From Lachnospiraceae bacterium UBA4380 (lineage in GTDB: Bacteria; Bacillota; Clostridia; Lachnospirales; Lachnospiraceae), in NCBI GenBank assembly GCA_002390025.1, contig DGRU01000140.1, positions 2,585 to 35,761 on the forward strand: a DNA stretch of 33,177 nucleotides, written 5' to 3'. Of this stretch, positions 13,986 to 22,489 are shown in pieces. Made by a program: the position numbers and the translations under genes. Position 1 is the stretch's first letter, and every line of letters begins with the position of its first letter. Under the pieces are notes generated by a model. It was given only the letters and a program-made list of their open reading frames with translations, had not been told where the DNA came from and did no database searches.

Positions 13986-15284
13986 TTCCCAGATCGGTCC
14001 GCATACGGTGCCGTCGGGGGATTCGATTTCTATCTGCAGTGCGGAACGGACCTGTGCCATGTGCTCCATGAGCTCATCGCGGGTGTCTCCGGAGACGATG
14101 AGGGCCAGGCGGGAGGTCTTGTCGGTCGCACCCTCGTGGTTTTCGAGGCCTGCATGGAGTTTTCCGAGCTGGTGCCGGTGGACAAAGGGAAATGCCAGGA
14201 CAGTGTCGATGCCGTCCGCCCGGATGACGCGGCCGACAGGGAGATAGAAGGCCATATAGCCGCAGAAGCACTGCTGGGGCAGGATCTTCGGCATTTCCTT
14301 CTGCTGTCCGAGCGCGATGTCGATCAGGAACTGCTCGGTGTGCAGTCCGCTGGACAGGCTGATCAGATCGGAGGAGATGAAGACACCGCCGCCGCGGGCT
14401 GCCGTCTCGATCAGATAGACTTCGTCCCCGTCCATGATATATTCACTGTGCGTGATGCCCTGGGTCAGACCGAAGCCCGTGATGATCTTTTTGTCCAGGG
14501 AGAGCACTTTTTCGCGGAGCGCGTCATCTGCCGTTGTGGGGAAGATACGGCTTTTCGCCGCAAAAGCATCGGGGATATCGAAATAGAGAGTGTCGCCGAT
14601 GCACAGTGTGCGGTATTCGTGATTCAGAACGAGGGATTCCACGACAAACTCGCGGCCGGTCGCGAAATGCTCAACGATGACTTTGCGGTTTCCGGACCAG
14701 CGGGCGGCCTCGGGATATTTCTCCCGGATTTCCTGTTCGCAGGCACAGACCTGGACGCCGCGGCTTCCCTGGGTGTCCAGAGGCTTGATGATGACGCGGA
14801 CGGGATCTAAGCCGCTGTCGGAGCGGCTGCCGCCGAGCTCCTGATAAAAAGCGACTGCTTCCTCGACGGAAGAGACAGTTTTGTTGGCAAGAAGAGGCAG
14901 GCCCAGCTCCGCCAGACGGGTGCGCATGCGGCTTTTGTCTGTAAAGAGGAGGCCGGTCTCATAGCCGATGCCGGGAAGTCCCATTTTCTCGGCGACATAG
15001 GCGACGCTGCGGACCGCGATATCGGTCTGGTCTGTGATGACGCCGTCGATCCTGTGCTCCTGCGCGAAGGCAAGGATGGACTCCTCGTCGCGGACGTCGA
15101 TGATCAGGCGGTCCGAGATATAGGGATCAAAGGCGGCGGAGATCACCGGTGCTGCGAGCAGGACCTCGCAGGTCTTTGCCGCCTGCTGTACCAGGGGCAG
15201 CTGGAAATCACCGGCTCCGATGATGAGAAGCTTTTTTTTCGGGAGAGCCCCGTCACCGGCGGTATGAAAAACAGAATCTGACAT
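13983..15284 (-). CDS. ATP-grasp domain ligase in a glycan operon
   Basis: 433 residues. An N-terminal Rossmann-like preATP-grasp part (KKLLIIGAGDFQLPLVQQA, then VRDEESILAFAQEHRIDGVIT) is followed by the ATP-grasp core with VIIKPLDTQGSRGVQV (ATP lysine and glycine-rich loop) and IETAARGGGVFI (Mg2+-binding acidic residue), then a C-terminal domain. Such enzymes join a carboxylate, activated as acyl phosphate, to an amine. Placed between an amino-sugar aminotransferase/glycosyltransferase and a flippase pair, it may acylate the sugar amine with an amino acid or another acid; this is inference. The ATG at 15284 (AAGGAG upstream) is four bases past the stop of the glycosyltransferase gene. An upstream frame to 15452 overlaps that gene and is rejected. 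Confidence 0.82.
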   Translation of the reverse strand: MSDSVFHTAGDGALPKKKLLIIGAGDFQLPLVQQAAKTCEVLLAAPVISAAFDPYISDRLIIDVRDEESILAFAQEHRIDGVITDQTDIAVRSVAYVAEKMGLPGIGYETGLLFTDKSRMRTRLAELGLPLLANKTVSSVEEAVAFYQELGGSRSDSGLDPVRVIIKPLDTQGSRGVQVCACEQEIREKYPEAARWSGNRKVIVEHFATGREFVVESLVLNHEYRTLCIGDTLYFDIPDAFAAKSRIFPTTADDALREKVLSLDKKIITGFGLTQGITHSEYIMDGDEVYLIETAARGGGVFISSDLISLSSGLHTEQFLIDIALGQQKEMPKILPQQCFCGYMAFYLPVGRVIRADGIDTVLAFPFVHRHQLGKLHAGLENHEGATDKTSRLALIVSGDTRDELMEHMAQVRSALQIEIESPDGTVCGPIWE

Positions 15285-15288
15285 GGAT

Positions 15289-16371
15289 CTACTCCTTGGG
15301 ATTGCGGCTGCGCTGCCCGGAACTGTTTGCGGGGCGCTGCCGGAAAGTCTCACCGCGAAGTCCTGCCCCCGGATCAGGGCCATAGTCCCGGCGGTAGGAA
15401 GCAGGGGCTTCTGAACCCGGATCGGGAAGATTGATCCTGTCACGGATGACAAACTGCGGGGAGTTGTTCAGTGATATGTAGATACGGCCTATGTATTCTC
15501 CGATCAGACCCAGCATGAACATGATCATGCCCGTGGAGAAGAGAAGAACGGCCATGGTGGAACTGTATCCCAGAGGAATGCTGGGATTCAGGAGTTTGCG
15601 GATGACGGTCCGGAGGCCCATGAGAATACCCAGGACAGCCCAGAGCACGCCGATTCCCGTGGCGATGCGCAGGGGCTTGACGGAAAAGGCCGTAAAGCTG
15701 TTCATCCAGAGGGCGAAAGACTTCTTGAAACTGTAGTGTCCGACGCCGATGGTGCGCACGCGCTCCTCCATATCCACGTTGATGACGCGCCTGGTCGCGC
15801 GGAGCATCAGACCGGACAGATAGGGGTAGGGATTTGTGTATTTGATCACTTCGTCCTTGACAAATTTTTTCATCACGGAGAAGTTGGAGAATTTCAGGTT
15901 GGGATCCTTGCCGAGGAGCCAGGTGGCGACACGGTCGTTGACGGCGGAGCCGAAATTCTTGAAGCGGGACTGGGTCTTTTTGCGATAGCGGGCAATTGCG
16001 ACGTCGTAGTTGCCGTTCACAAGGGGATCGATGAGATCCCAGAGACGGTCTGCGGGGCACTGCTGGTCATCGTCTATAAAGACAACGTAGTCACCCGCCG
16101 CATAATGGCAGCCGCACATAAGGGCGTTGTGCCGCCCGCCGTTTTTGGCAAGGTCAATGACGCCGACCCTGGGGTCATCTGCCGCTATGCCCTGCAGGAC
16201 TTCGAGCACATTGTCGGGAGAACAGTCATTGACTGCGACGATCTGATAATCGAAATCCGGCTTCTGCGCCACGACTTCGCGGATCTCGTCGATGACGAGC
16301 CCCACGGAGCCCTCGCTGGCATAGCAGGGGATGATAAAGCTTATGAGTTTCTTTTTCTCAGCTGAAGGCAT
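15289..16371 (-). CDS. Polyprenyl-phosphate glycosyltransferase (GT2, ArnC/GtrB/DPM1-like)
   Basis: 360 residues. The cytoplasmic GT-A domain starts LISFIIPCYASEGSVGLVID and carries VAVNDCSPDN, LAKNGGRHNALMCG and the metal-binding DDDQQ motif. Two C-terminal membrane segments (about 235-260 and 270-300; LGILMGLRTVIRK, and then FSTGMIMFMLGLIGEYIGRIY) match ArnC/GtrB. This family transfers a sugar from a nucleotide to undecaprenyl phosphate on the inner face. An Arg/Pro/Ser-rich tail of about 45 residues is extra. The ATG at 16371 has AGAGGA upstream and lies 39 bases after the aminotransferase gene. The substrate is probably the amino sugar made by that enzyme (inference). Confidence 0.9.
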   Translation of the reverse strand: MPSAEKKKLISFIIPCYASEGSVGLVIDEIREVVAQKPDFDYQIVAVNDCSPDNVLEVLQGIAADDPRVGVIDLAKNGGRHNALMCGCHYAAGDYVVFIDDDQQCPADRLWDLIDPLVNGNYDVAIARYRKKTQSRFKNFGSAVNDRVATWLLGKDPNLKFSNFSVMKKFVKDEVIKYTNPYPYLSGLMLRATRRVINVDMEERVRTIGVGHYSFKKSFALWMNSFTAFSVKPLRIATGIGVLWAVLGILMGLRTVIRKLLNPSIPLGYSSTMAVLLFSTGMIMFMLGLIGEYIGRIYISLNNSPQFVIRDRINLPDPGSEAPASYRRDYGPDPGAGLRGETFRQRPANSSGQRSRNPKE

Positions 16372-16410
16372 AAGTGTCCTCTCGGGTAAAAGGGAATTGT
16401 CATTAGGGGC

Positions 16411-17544
16411 TTAATCCCTGTTCAGGAAATCCAGCGCTGTGCGGATGACGTGCTGCTGATCCTCCGGAGTCAGTCCATAGTAGAGGGGCAGGCGGACCAG
16501 GCGGTCGCTCTCGCTGGTGGTGAAGCGGTCTTCGCCGTGGAAGCGTCCGAACCTGAGGCCCGCGGGCGCGCTGTGGAGCGGGATGTAGTGGAAGACGGTA
16601 ACGATGCCGTTTTCCTTCATGTAGCTGATGAAGGAGGTGCGGTCTTCCAGATCCCTGAGCTTGATGTAGTACATGTGCGCGTTGTGGACACATCCGGCGG
16701 GGACCGTAGGAACTTCGATCCGGCCGGATTCCGCCAGCGGCGCAAAGGCCTCATCATAGGTCTTCCAGATGGCGAGACGGTTGTCATTGATGCGGTCTGC
16801 CTCCTGGAGCTGTGCCCAGAGGTAGGCGGCGTTCATGTCACTGGGAAGATAGCTGCTGCCGTAGTCGACCCAGGTATATTTGTCCACCTGTCCGCGGAAA
16901 AAGCGGGCCCTGTTGGTGCCTTTTTCGCGCAGGATCTCGGCGGCATCATTGTTCTCGGGACTGCGGATGAGAAGCGCCCCGCCCTCGCCCATGGAATAGT
17001 TTTTGGTCTCATGGAAGGAGAAGCAGCCGAAATCGCCGATCGTGCCCAGCGCGCGTCCCTTGTAGGAGGACATGACGCCCTGTGCCGCGTCCTCGATCAC
17101 CTTGAGGTTGTGGCGCGCGGCGATGTCCATGATCGTATCCATCTCGCAGGCGACGCCGGCGTAGTGGACAGCCATGATCGCGCGGGTCCTGTCCGTGATC
17201 GCCGCTTCGATCTTTGTCTCGTCGATGTTCATGGTGTCCGGACGGATATCCACGAAGACGGGCGTTGCTCCGGTCAGGACGATTGCCGTGGCGGTGCTGG
17301 AGAAGGTGAAACTGGGGACGATGACTTCGTCTCCCTTTCCCAGACCGCACAGGATGGCCGCCATTTCCAGGGCAGTGGTTCCGCTGGTTGTCAAAAGGAC
17401 CTTCTGCGCCCCGAAACGCTCTTCCAGGTAAGCGTGGCACTTTTTGGTGAACTGGCCGTCGCCGCAGATCTTATGTGCGTCGATGGCCTGTTTTACATAA
17501 TCAAGTTCTGTCCCGATAAAGGGAGGGACATTGAAAGAAATCAT
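16411..17544 (-). CDS. wecE: dTDP-4-amino-4,6-dideoxygalactose transaminase (WecE/RffA type)
   Basis: 377 residues, the length of E. coli WecE, and similar along its whole length: CGDGQFTKKCHAYLEERFG, VDIRPDTMNIDETKIEAAIT, HYAGVACEMDTIM, EDAAQGVMSSYKGRALGTIG, REKGTNRARFFRGQVDKYTW and FHYIPLH. The PLP lysine is in HETKNY (about 181). The known enzyme aminates dTDP-4-keto-6-deoxyglucose to dTDP-Fuc4N with glutamate as donor. In enteric bacteria the product feeds enterobacterial common antigen, absent from Gram-positives, so here it should serve another surface polymer. rmlA/rmlB-type genes are not in the window. The ATG at 17544 has GAGGT seven bases upstream. It is the first gene of the minus-strand set. 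Confidence 0.9.
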   Translation of the reverse strand: MISFNVPPFIGTELDYVKQAIDAHKICGDGQFTKKCHAYLEERFGAQKVLLTTSGTTALEMAAILCGLGKGDEVIVPSFTFSSTATAIVLTGATPVFVDIRPDTMNIDETKIEAAITDRTRAIMAVHYAGVACEMDTIMDIAARHNLKVIEDAAQGVMSSYKGRALGTIGDFGCFSFHETKNYSMGEGGALLIRSPENNDAAEILREKGTNRARFFRGQVDKYTWVDYGSSYLPSDMNAAYLWAQLQEADRINDNRLAIWKTYDEAFAPLAESGRIEVPTVPAGCVHNAHMYYIKLRDLEDRTSFISYMKENGIVTVFHYIPLHSAPAGLRFGRFHGEDRFTTSESDRLVRLPLYYGLTPEDQQHVIRTALDFLNRD

Positions 17545-17611
17545 ATCCGTACCTCAATAATATCTGCGCAAAAACAACTCGGATGCGGTGGTTCTGAATA
17601 GATACAAATGA

Positions 17612-17640
17612 AAAAACAGTAAGAACATTTGCCTGTTTTT
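17612..17640 (-). promoter_or_regulatory. AT-rich hairpin in the wecE leader
   Basis: AAAAACAG (17612-17619) pairs with CTGTTTTT (17633-17640). On the minus strand it lies between the putative promoter and the wecE start and is followed by T, so it could be a weak attenuator or a processing site. Confidence 0.3.
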
Positions 17641-17687
17641 ACTTTATATAAAAACAAACAAATGCCCTGCCGGTTCTCGGCGTTTAC

Positions 17688-17693
17688 AGTATA
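17688..17693 (-). promoter_or_regulatory. -10 element for the glycan operon
   Basis: TATACT on the minus strand, about 145 bases upstream of wecE; the -35 (TTTCTT at 17 bases) is weak. A long leader is implied. Confidence 0.4.
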
Positions 17694-17766
17694 ACACGAG
17701 TTGCGCATTAAAGAAACTTTTTTGAATTAACAACACTTTCCTGCAAATACGTGCATGCATATGTGG

Positions 17767-17772
17767 TATACT
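17767..17772 (+). promoter_or_regulatory. Extended -10 promoter for the kinase/CheBR pair
   Basis: TGTGGTATACT carries a TG extension before TATACT, 54 bases before the start codon at 17826. It is divergent from the wecE promoter. Confidence 0.5.
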
Positions 17773-17825
17773 GAACTGTGTATATACTGCCGCGCCCGGC
17801 GGCCGGAAGGAGAGGAGATCAGACA

Positions 17826-18383
17826 ATGGCTAAAAAGGACAATCTGATACTGATCGGTATGCCGGCATCGGGAAAGAGCACAGTCGGCATTATCCTGGCA
17901 AAGGTCATGGGGTATGATTTTATCGACTCGGATCTGCTCATCCAGAAGAAAGAGGGCATGCGGCTTTCGGAAATAATTGCAAAAAAGGGAATTGACGGTT
18001 TTATCGCGGTGGAAAACGAGGTCAATGCTTCCATTGAAGCGTCGCGAAGCGTCATTGCGACGGGCGGCAGCGCCATCTACGGAGAAGAAGCAATGGCGCA
18101 TCTGCGTGAGATCGGCGCGATTATTTATCTCCAGGTGGATTTCAAAGTTATACAGAAACGCCTTCACAATATCCGTCAGAGGGGTGTAGTGCTCCGCGAG
18201 GGACAGACTCTCCACGATCTCTATGAGGAGAGATGTGCCCTCTATGAAAAATATGCTGACCTGATCGTCCGGGAAGGAAAGGGAGAGATCGAGGCGGTCG
18301 TCGCCAGGATCGTCCGCACACTGCGGGCGGGATCCCAAAATGCGCAGGAAAGTTCCTGCAGAAGAGGTGAGTATGAAAATTGA
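17826..18383 (+). CDS. Shikimate kinase-like P-loop kinase
   Basis: 185 residues, the size of AroK. Walker A is GMPASGKSTVG (near residue 12); DSD (about 34-36) matches the Mg2+/shikimate aspartate region; a lid-like QRGVVLREGQT segment and an EERCALYEKYAD helix (keeps the Arg of NERNPLY in AroK) follow. Two shikimate contacts differ: the Arg of the FRxxE motif is Ile (FIAVE), and the GGG loop is GGS (ATGGSAIYG). It may therefore phosphorylate something else; clostridia carry a clade of such proteins usually annotated as shikimate kinase. No other aromatic pathway gene is near. The ATG at 17826 follows AGGAGAGGAG. The stop overlaps the next start by 11 bases, so translation with the CheB/CheR fusion is coupled. 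Confidence 0.75.
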   Translation: MAKKDNLILIGMPASGKSTVGIILAKVMGYDFIDSDLLIQKKEGMRLSEIIAKKGIDGFIAVENEVNASIEASRSVIATGGSAIYGEEAMAHLREIGAIIYLQVDFKVIQKRLHNIRQRGVVLREGQTLHDLYEERCALYEKYADLIVREGKGEIEAVVARIVRTLRAGSQNAQESSCRRGEYEN

Positions 18384-21300
18384 TAAGATCAAAAAAAGTG
18401 AGCAGCCCAGCTGTGTCGTCGGAATCGGTTCTTCTGCAGGAGGACTGGAGGCACTTCAGCAGTTTCTGACTTTCCTGCCGGCAGATACGGGAATGGCTTT
18501 TGTGGTCATTCAGCATCTGTCTCCCGACCATCGGAGTCTTCTGGCCGACATTCTGGGGAAATATACTACCATGCCTGTCCTGGAGGCCCAGGACGGGATG
18601 CATGTGCGCAAAAATACGGTCTATATGCTCCCTCCCAAGTACAACATGGAGATCGAGGGAGGCGTTCTGCATCTCCACGAATATAATCACCAGCATATCA
18701 ATCATCCGATCGACGTTTTCTTCCGCTCCCTGGCCAAGTCCTACGAGAACCGGGCTGTTGCGATAATTCTCTCCGGTACCGGTTCGGACGGCACCAACGG
18801 AATCCGCTCCATTAAGGAGCGCAACGGCATGATCATTGCCCAGTCGCCGGAGAGCGCCAAGTTTGACGGCATGCCGCGCAGCGCGATTGCGACCGGCTTC
18901 GTCGATCTGATCCTGAACCCTGACAGTATCGCCCGGGAAATGGCCCATATCTCGCGCTCCATGGCGGATGCCGGGCAGCGGCTCCTGCTCTCGGACGGCG
19001 ATCTTCTGTCCCAGGTCTTTTCCATTCTGAAAAATGTCACCAACGTCAACTACTCCTATTACAAGCAGACGACAGTGCTGCGCCGGATCGAGCGCAGGAT
19101 CGTTGTCACGCACAACCGCAATCTCCGCGAATATGTGAACTATATGTCCAACAATCCGGAGGAGGCGCGTCTGCTCGCCAAGGAAGTTCTGATCGGGGTC
19201 ACCAGCTTTTTCCGCGACCGGGATTATTTTGATATCCTCAAGGAGCGGGTCGTCAAGGACCTGCTGCGCAATGCCCGCCCGTCGGACCAGATCCGGATCT
19301 GGGTGGCGGGATGTTCCACAGGTGAGGAGGCCTATTCGATCGCCATCCTCTTCGTGGAAGCCATGGAGGAAATGGGGATCCGACGCGATGTCAAGATTTT
19401 TGCCACGGATCTGGATGCGGATTCCATCGCCGTCGCCGGCCGAGGTGTATACGGCGACAGCATTCAGGAGGATGTCTCCGTCACCCGCCTGTCCCGCTTC
19501 TTTACCAAAAAGGGAAACCGCTACACCGTCAACCATGATATCCGCAAGATGATCGTCTTCGCCCAGCACAACGTATTTCAGGACCCGCCCTTCGGAAGGC
19601 TGGATCTTGTCAGCTGCAGAAATCTGCTGATCTATTTCCAGAACATCCTGCAGAGAAATCTGTTCGCCATTTTCCACATGGCCCTCAACGATGGCGGATA
19701 CCTGTTCCTGGGCCGCTCGGAGTCTGTCATAGATTACGATGATGTGTTCCGTGCGCTCTGCCCCAACGAGAAAATATTCGTACACAACAGTTCCGGGCGC
19801 ACTCCGTCCCACGAACACATCACTTACTCCCTGCAGGGGATCGAGAGCCAGCTCATGCCCCCTCATTTCAAGGGAGACAATTATGAAAATGACTCACATT
19901 TCCCGGCCGGGGAAATGAATACCCGCGTACTGGAACTGCTGATGCCTGCCTGTGTGCTGGTCAATGAGAAGAACGAGCTCTGCCATTCCTATGGAAAGTG
20001 CGGTGATTTTATCACAATTCCCGTGGGGAATGTCACGCTGGATATCTTTTCGCTCATCAGAGAAGATCTGCGGATCGCTGTCTCCAAGGCGCTCAAGGAA
20101 TCCCGGGAGACACGGGGCCGCGTCGCCTATGACAGGATTCCGGTGCAGATCGGCGATACGCCGGAGTATATCGCCCTCGTCGCGCAGCCCATCAGTGACA
20201 AAATAGGCGCCGACACAGGCGTGACAGCCATTGCTTTCCTCCGCTCCTCCCAGGAGCCTGACAAGCCCCTCGACATGGAGCACTACAATATCGATACCGC
20301 CGCGGCGCAGCGCATCGCGGACCTGGAAAAAGATCTTCATGTCACGCAGGAAAACCTCAGCCATACGGTCACGGAACTGGAATCTGTCAACGCGGAGCTG
20401 CAGGCCGCAAACGAGGAACTGCTGACGGCAAATGAGGAGCTGCAGAGCTCAAATGAAGAGCTGCAGTCTGTCAACGAGGAATTATATACGGTCAACTCCG
20501 AGTATCAGGCCAAAGTCGGTGAGCTTGCGTCCGTCAATGACGACATGGCCAACTTCCTCGCTACCACCATGGTCGGCATCGTCATGGTCGACCGTAAACT
20601 CAATGTGCGCAAATTTACAGAGTATATCGCGGATGAGTTCAGCGTCGCCGAACACGATGTGGGACGTTCTCTCCGCTACATCGCCTATCACTTTGCCGCG
20701 GTGGACCTCATAGCGCTCTGCCATCAGGTTCTGCAGACCATGCAGCCTGTGGAGCTGGGCTGCGCCTCGGTATCAGGCAAGACCTACCTTGTACGGATCG
20801 CGCCTTACCGCACACATGAGAAAAAGCCGATGGATACCGGGGAGCAGGAGGAATCTGTTCCCGGCTTCCGCCCTGTAGCGGGGACCGGAGGGGGCAGTGT
20901 TTCCGGAAAGGCAGGGAGCGGGATCAGACCCATGTCCTCCTCTGCCGGCAGCGGAGGGATCGATCTTGATTCCGGTGCAGCAGACCGTTCAGATTCCTCA
21001 AGGAAATGGAGAAGTGAATATGTCAGCGGACTGGTGCTGACTTTCATTGATACGACGCAGCGGATCGGGGACCAGGAGCAGATTGAAGAGATGGCCAAAG
21101 CGCTGCGCGCAGCTGTCAAATCGGGACAGGAGAAAGAGGCCTTTCTCTCCCACATGAGCCACGATATGCGGACTCCGCTGACGGCGATCAAGGGCCTGGC
21201 CCAGCTTTCCCTCCGCGAGGAGGGCCTGGCGGAAGGCACCCGGGACAATATGGAGAAAATACTCTCTTCAACCCATTATCTGACCAGCCTGATCGACGAG

Positions 21301-22299
21301 GTCCTGGAGACCAGCCGCATCAATGCGGGCAAGGTCGTCAGCGTCAGCACAGCTGTGCGTGAACAGGATGTTCTGGTTGAGGCTGTGGCGATCGTCGCGC
21401 AGAAAGCCAAGGATTCAGGCCTGACCCTGCAGACCAGGATCGACGGATGCGAGAACCGCATGGTCATGATGGACACCGAGCACGTCACCCGCATCATTGT
21501 CAACCTGCTCGGCAATGCGATCAAGTTCACACCTGCCGGCGGCAGGGTATGGTTTGAGGCAAATGTCTTTTACACGGACCGCCATGCAAGCCACACATAC
21601 ACGATCCGCGACACCGGACGTGGGATCAGCGACGCTTTCCAGCAGAAAATGTTCATGCCTTTTGAGCAGGAGAACGGCGGGGACAACAGCCTGCGGGACG
21701 GCACGGGCCTCGGACTGTATATCTGCCGGAACCTGATCGATCTTCTGGGCGGTACGATTACCTGCCACAGCAAAATCGGCAGGGGCTCGACCTTTATCGT
21801 CACGCTTGAATATGACCTGGCGTCGCCGGATCAGATCCGCACCCAGAACCGCCGCAGCTCCACGATAGAGGGACGCCTTCTGTACGGCAGGAATATCCTG
21901 GTCGCGGAAGACAACACCCTCAATGCAGAGGTAATCATGAAGATCCTGGAGACACGCGGCGTACACGCGGAACTTGCCAGAGACGGAGAGGAAGCGCTGG
22001 AGATCTTTGAAAACAGCGGCCCCTATCACTTCCAGGCGATCCTCATGGATGTCATGATGCCTATCATGGACGGTCTGGAGGCGGCCAGAGCCATCCGCGC
22101 CTGCTCCCTGCAGGATGCCGCTACGATTCCGATCGTTGCCCTGACGGCAGATACGGATCCCGCCAACGAGCAGAAATGCTTTGATGCCGGTATGAGTGCC
22201 TGCCTGAGTAAGCCCATTGATACGGCCCAGCTCTTCTCGACGCTCTACAGAGAAATACAGAAGACACAGGAAATGGCGGAAGAGACAGAGGAAACCTGA
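18373..22299 (+). CDS. CheB-CheR-PAS-histidine kinase-receiver hybrid protein
   Basis: 1308 residues. Order: a CheB methylesterase domain (1-190; catalytic Ser21 in GSSAGG, His48 in QHLSPDH, Asp139 in GTGSDG); a CheR methyltransferase (about 205-460; [12 protein letters not shown] for S-adenosylmethionine, SCRNLLIYF); a middle PAS-like part; a heptad coiled coil at about 655-715 with ANEEL/SNEEL repeats; a second PAS; a Gly/Ser-rich linker (about 830-875); HisKA with His930 in MSHDMRTPL; a HATPase domain ([27 protein letters not shown]); and a receiver with Asp1226 in LMDVMMP. There is no receiver in front of CheB, as is normal for these fusions. No chemoreceptor or flagellar gene is near, so it is probably a stand-alone signalling protein. 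The ATG at 18373 (AGAGGTG upstream) lies inside the end of the kinase gene. Confidence 0.9.
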   Translation: MKIDKIKKSEQPSCVVGIGSSAGGLEALQQFLTFLPADTGMAFVVIQHLSPDHRSLLADILGKYTTMPVLEAQDGMHVRKNTVYMLPPKYNMEIEGGVLHLHEYNHQHINHPIDVFFRSLAKSYENRAVAIILSGTGSDGTNGIRSIKERNGMIIAQSPESAKFDGMPRSAIATGFVDLILNPDSIAREMAHISRSMADAGQRLLLSDGDLLSQVFSILKNVTNVNYSYYKQTTVLRRIERRIVVTHNRNLREYVNYMSNNPEEARLLAKEVLIGVTSFFRDRDYFDILKERVVKDLLRNARPSDQIRIWVAGCSTGEEAYSIAILFVEAMEEMGIRRDVKIFATDLDADSIAVAGRGVYGDSIQEDVSVTRLSRFFTKKGNRYTVNHDIRKMIVFAQHNVFQDPPFGRLDLVSCRNLLIYFQNILQRNLFAIFHMALNDGGYLFLGRSESVIDYDDVFRALCPNEKIFVHNSSGRTPSHEHITYSLQGIESQLMPPHFKGDNYENDSHFPAGEMNTRVLELLMPACVLVNEKNELCHSYGKCGDFITIPVGNVTLDIFSLIREDLRIAVSKALKESRETRGRVAYDRIPVQIGDTPEYIALVAQPISDKIGADTGVTAIAFLRSSQEPDKPLDMEHYNIDTAAAQRIADLEKDLHVTQENLSHTVTELESVNAELQAANEELLTANEELQSSNEELQSVNEELYTVNSEYQAKVGELASVNDDMANFLATTMVGIVMVDRKLNVRKFTEYIADEFSVAEHDVGRSLRYIAYHFAAVDLIALCHQVLQTMQPVELGCASVSGKTYLVRIAPYRTHEKKPMDTGEQEESVPGFRPVAGTGGGSVSGKAGSGIRPMSSSAGSGGIDLDSGAADRSDSSRKWRSEYVSGLVLTFIDTTQRIGDQEQIEEMAKALRAAVKSGQEKEAFLSHMSHDMRTPLTAIKGLAQLSLREEGLAEGTRDNMEKILSSTHYLTSLIDEVLETSRINAGKVVSVSTAVREQDVLVEAVAIVAQKAKDSGLTLQTRIDGCENRMVMMDTEHVTRIIVNLLGNAIKFTPAGGRVWFEANVFYTDRHASHTYTIRDTGRGISDAFQQKMFMPFEQENGGDNSLRDGTGLGLYICRNLIDLLGGTITCHSKIGRGSTFIVTLEYDLASPDQIRTQNRRSSTIEGRLLYGRNILVAEDNTLNAEVIMKILETRGVHAELARDGEEALEIFENSGPYHFQAILMDVMMPIMDGLEAARAIRACSLQDAATIPIVALTADTDPANEQKCFDAGMSACLSKPIDTAQLFSTLYREIQKTQEMAEETEET

Positions 22300-22303
22300 T
22301 GCT

Positions 22304-22360
22304 AAAAAAGAGACAGAGGACGGTTCGGGGGAGACAGAGAACCGTCCCCTGTCTCTTTTC
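22304..22360 (+). terminator. Long two-part hairpin terminator after the hybrid kinase
   Basis: AAAAGAGACAG (22306-22316) pairs with CTGTCTCTTTT (22349-22359), and GGACGGTTC (22318-22326) pairs with GAACCGTCC (22339-22347), with one mismatch between them. The inner GGACGGTTC element recurs at 28780-28788, so this may be a dispersed palindromic element reused as a terminator. Confidence 0.8.
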
Positions 22361-22489
22361 ACTCTTTTTTCATAAATAATTTATAGGAATGCAGTTAGAG
22401 TTGTGCTATTATCCTTAGAACAGAAATCGGCGGCACAACTGTCTCCTGCGCCGCTTATGTCTGACAGAACAAAGGAGGAATCAACAGCA

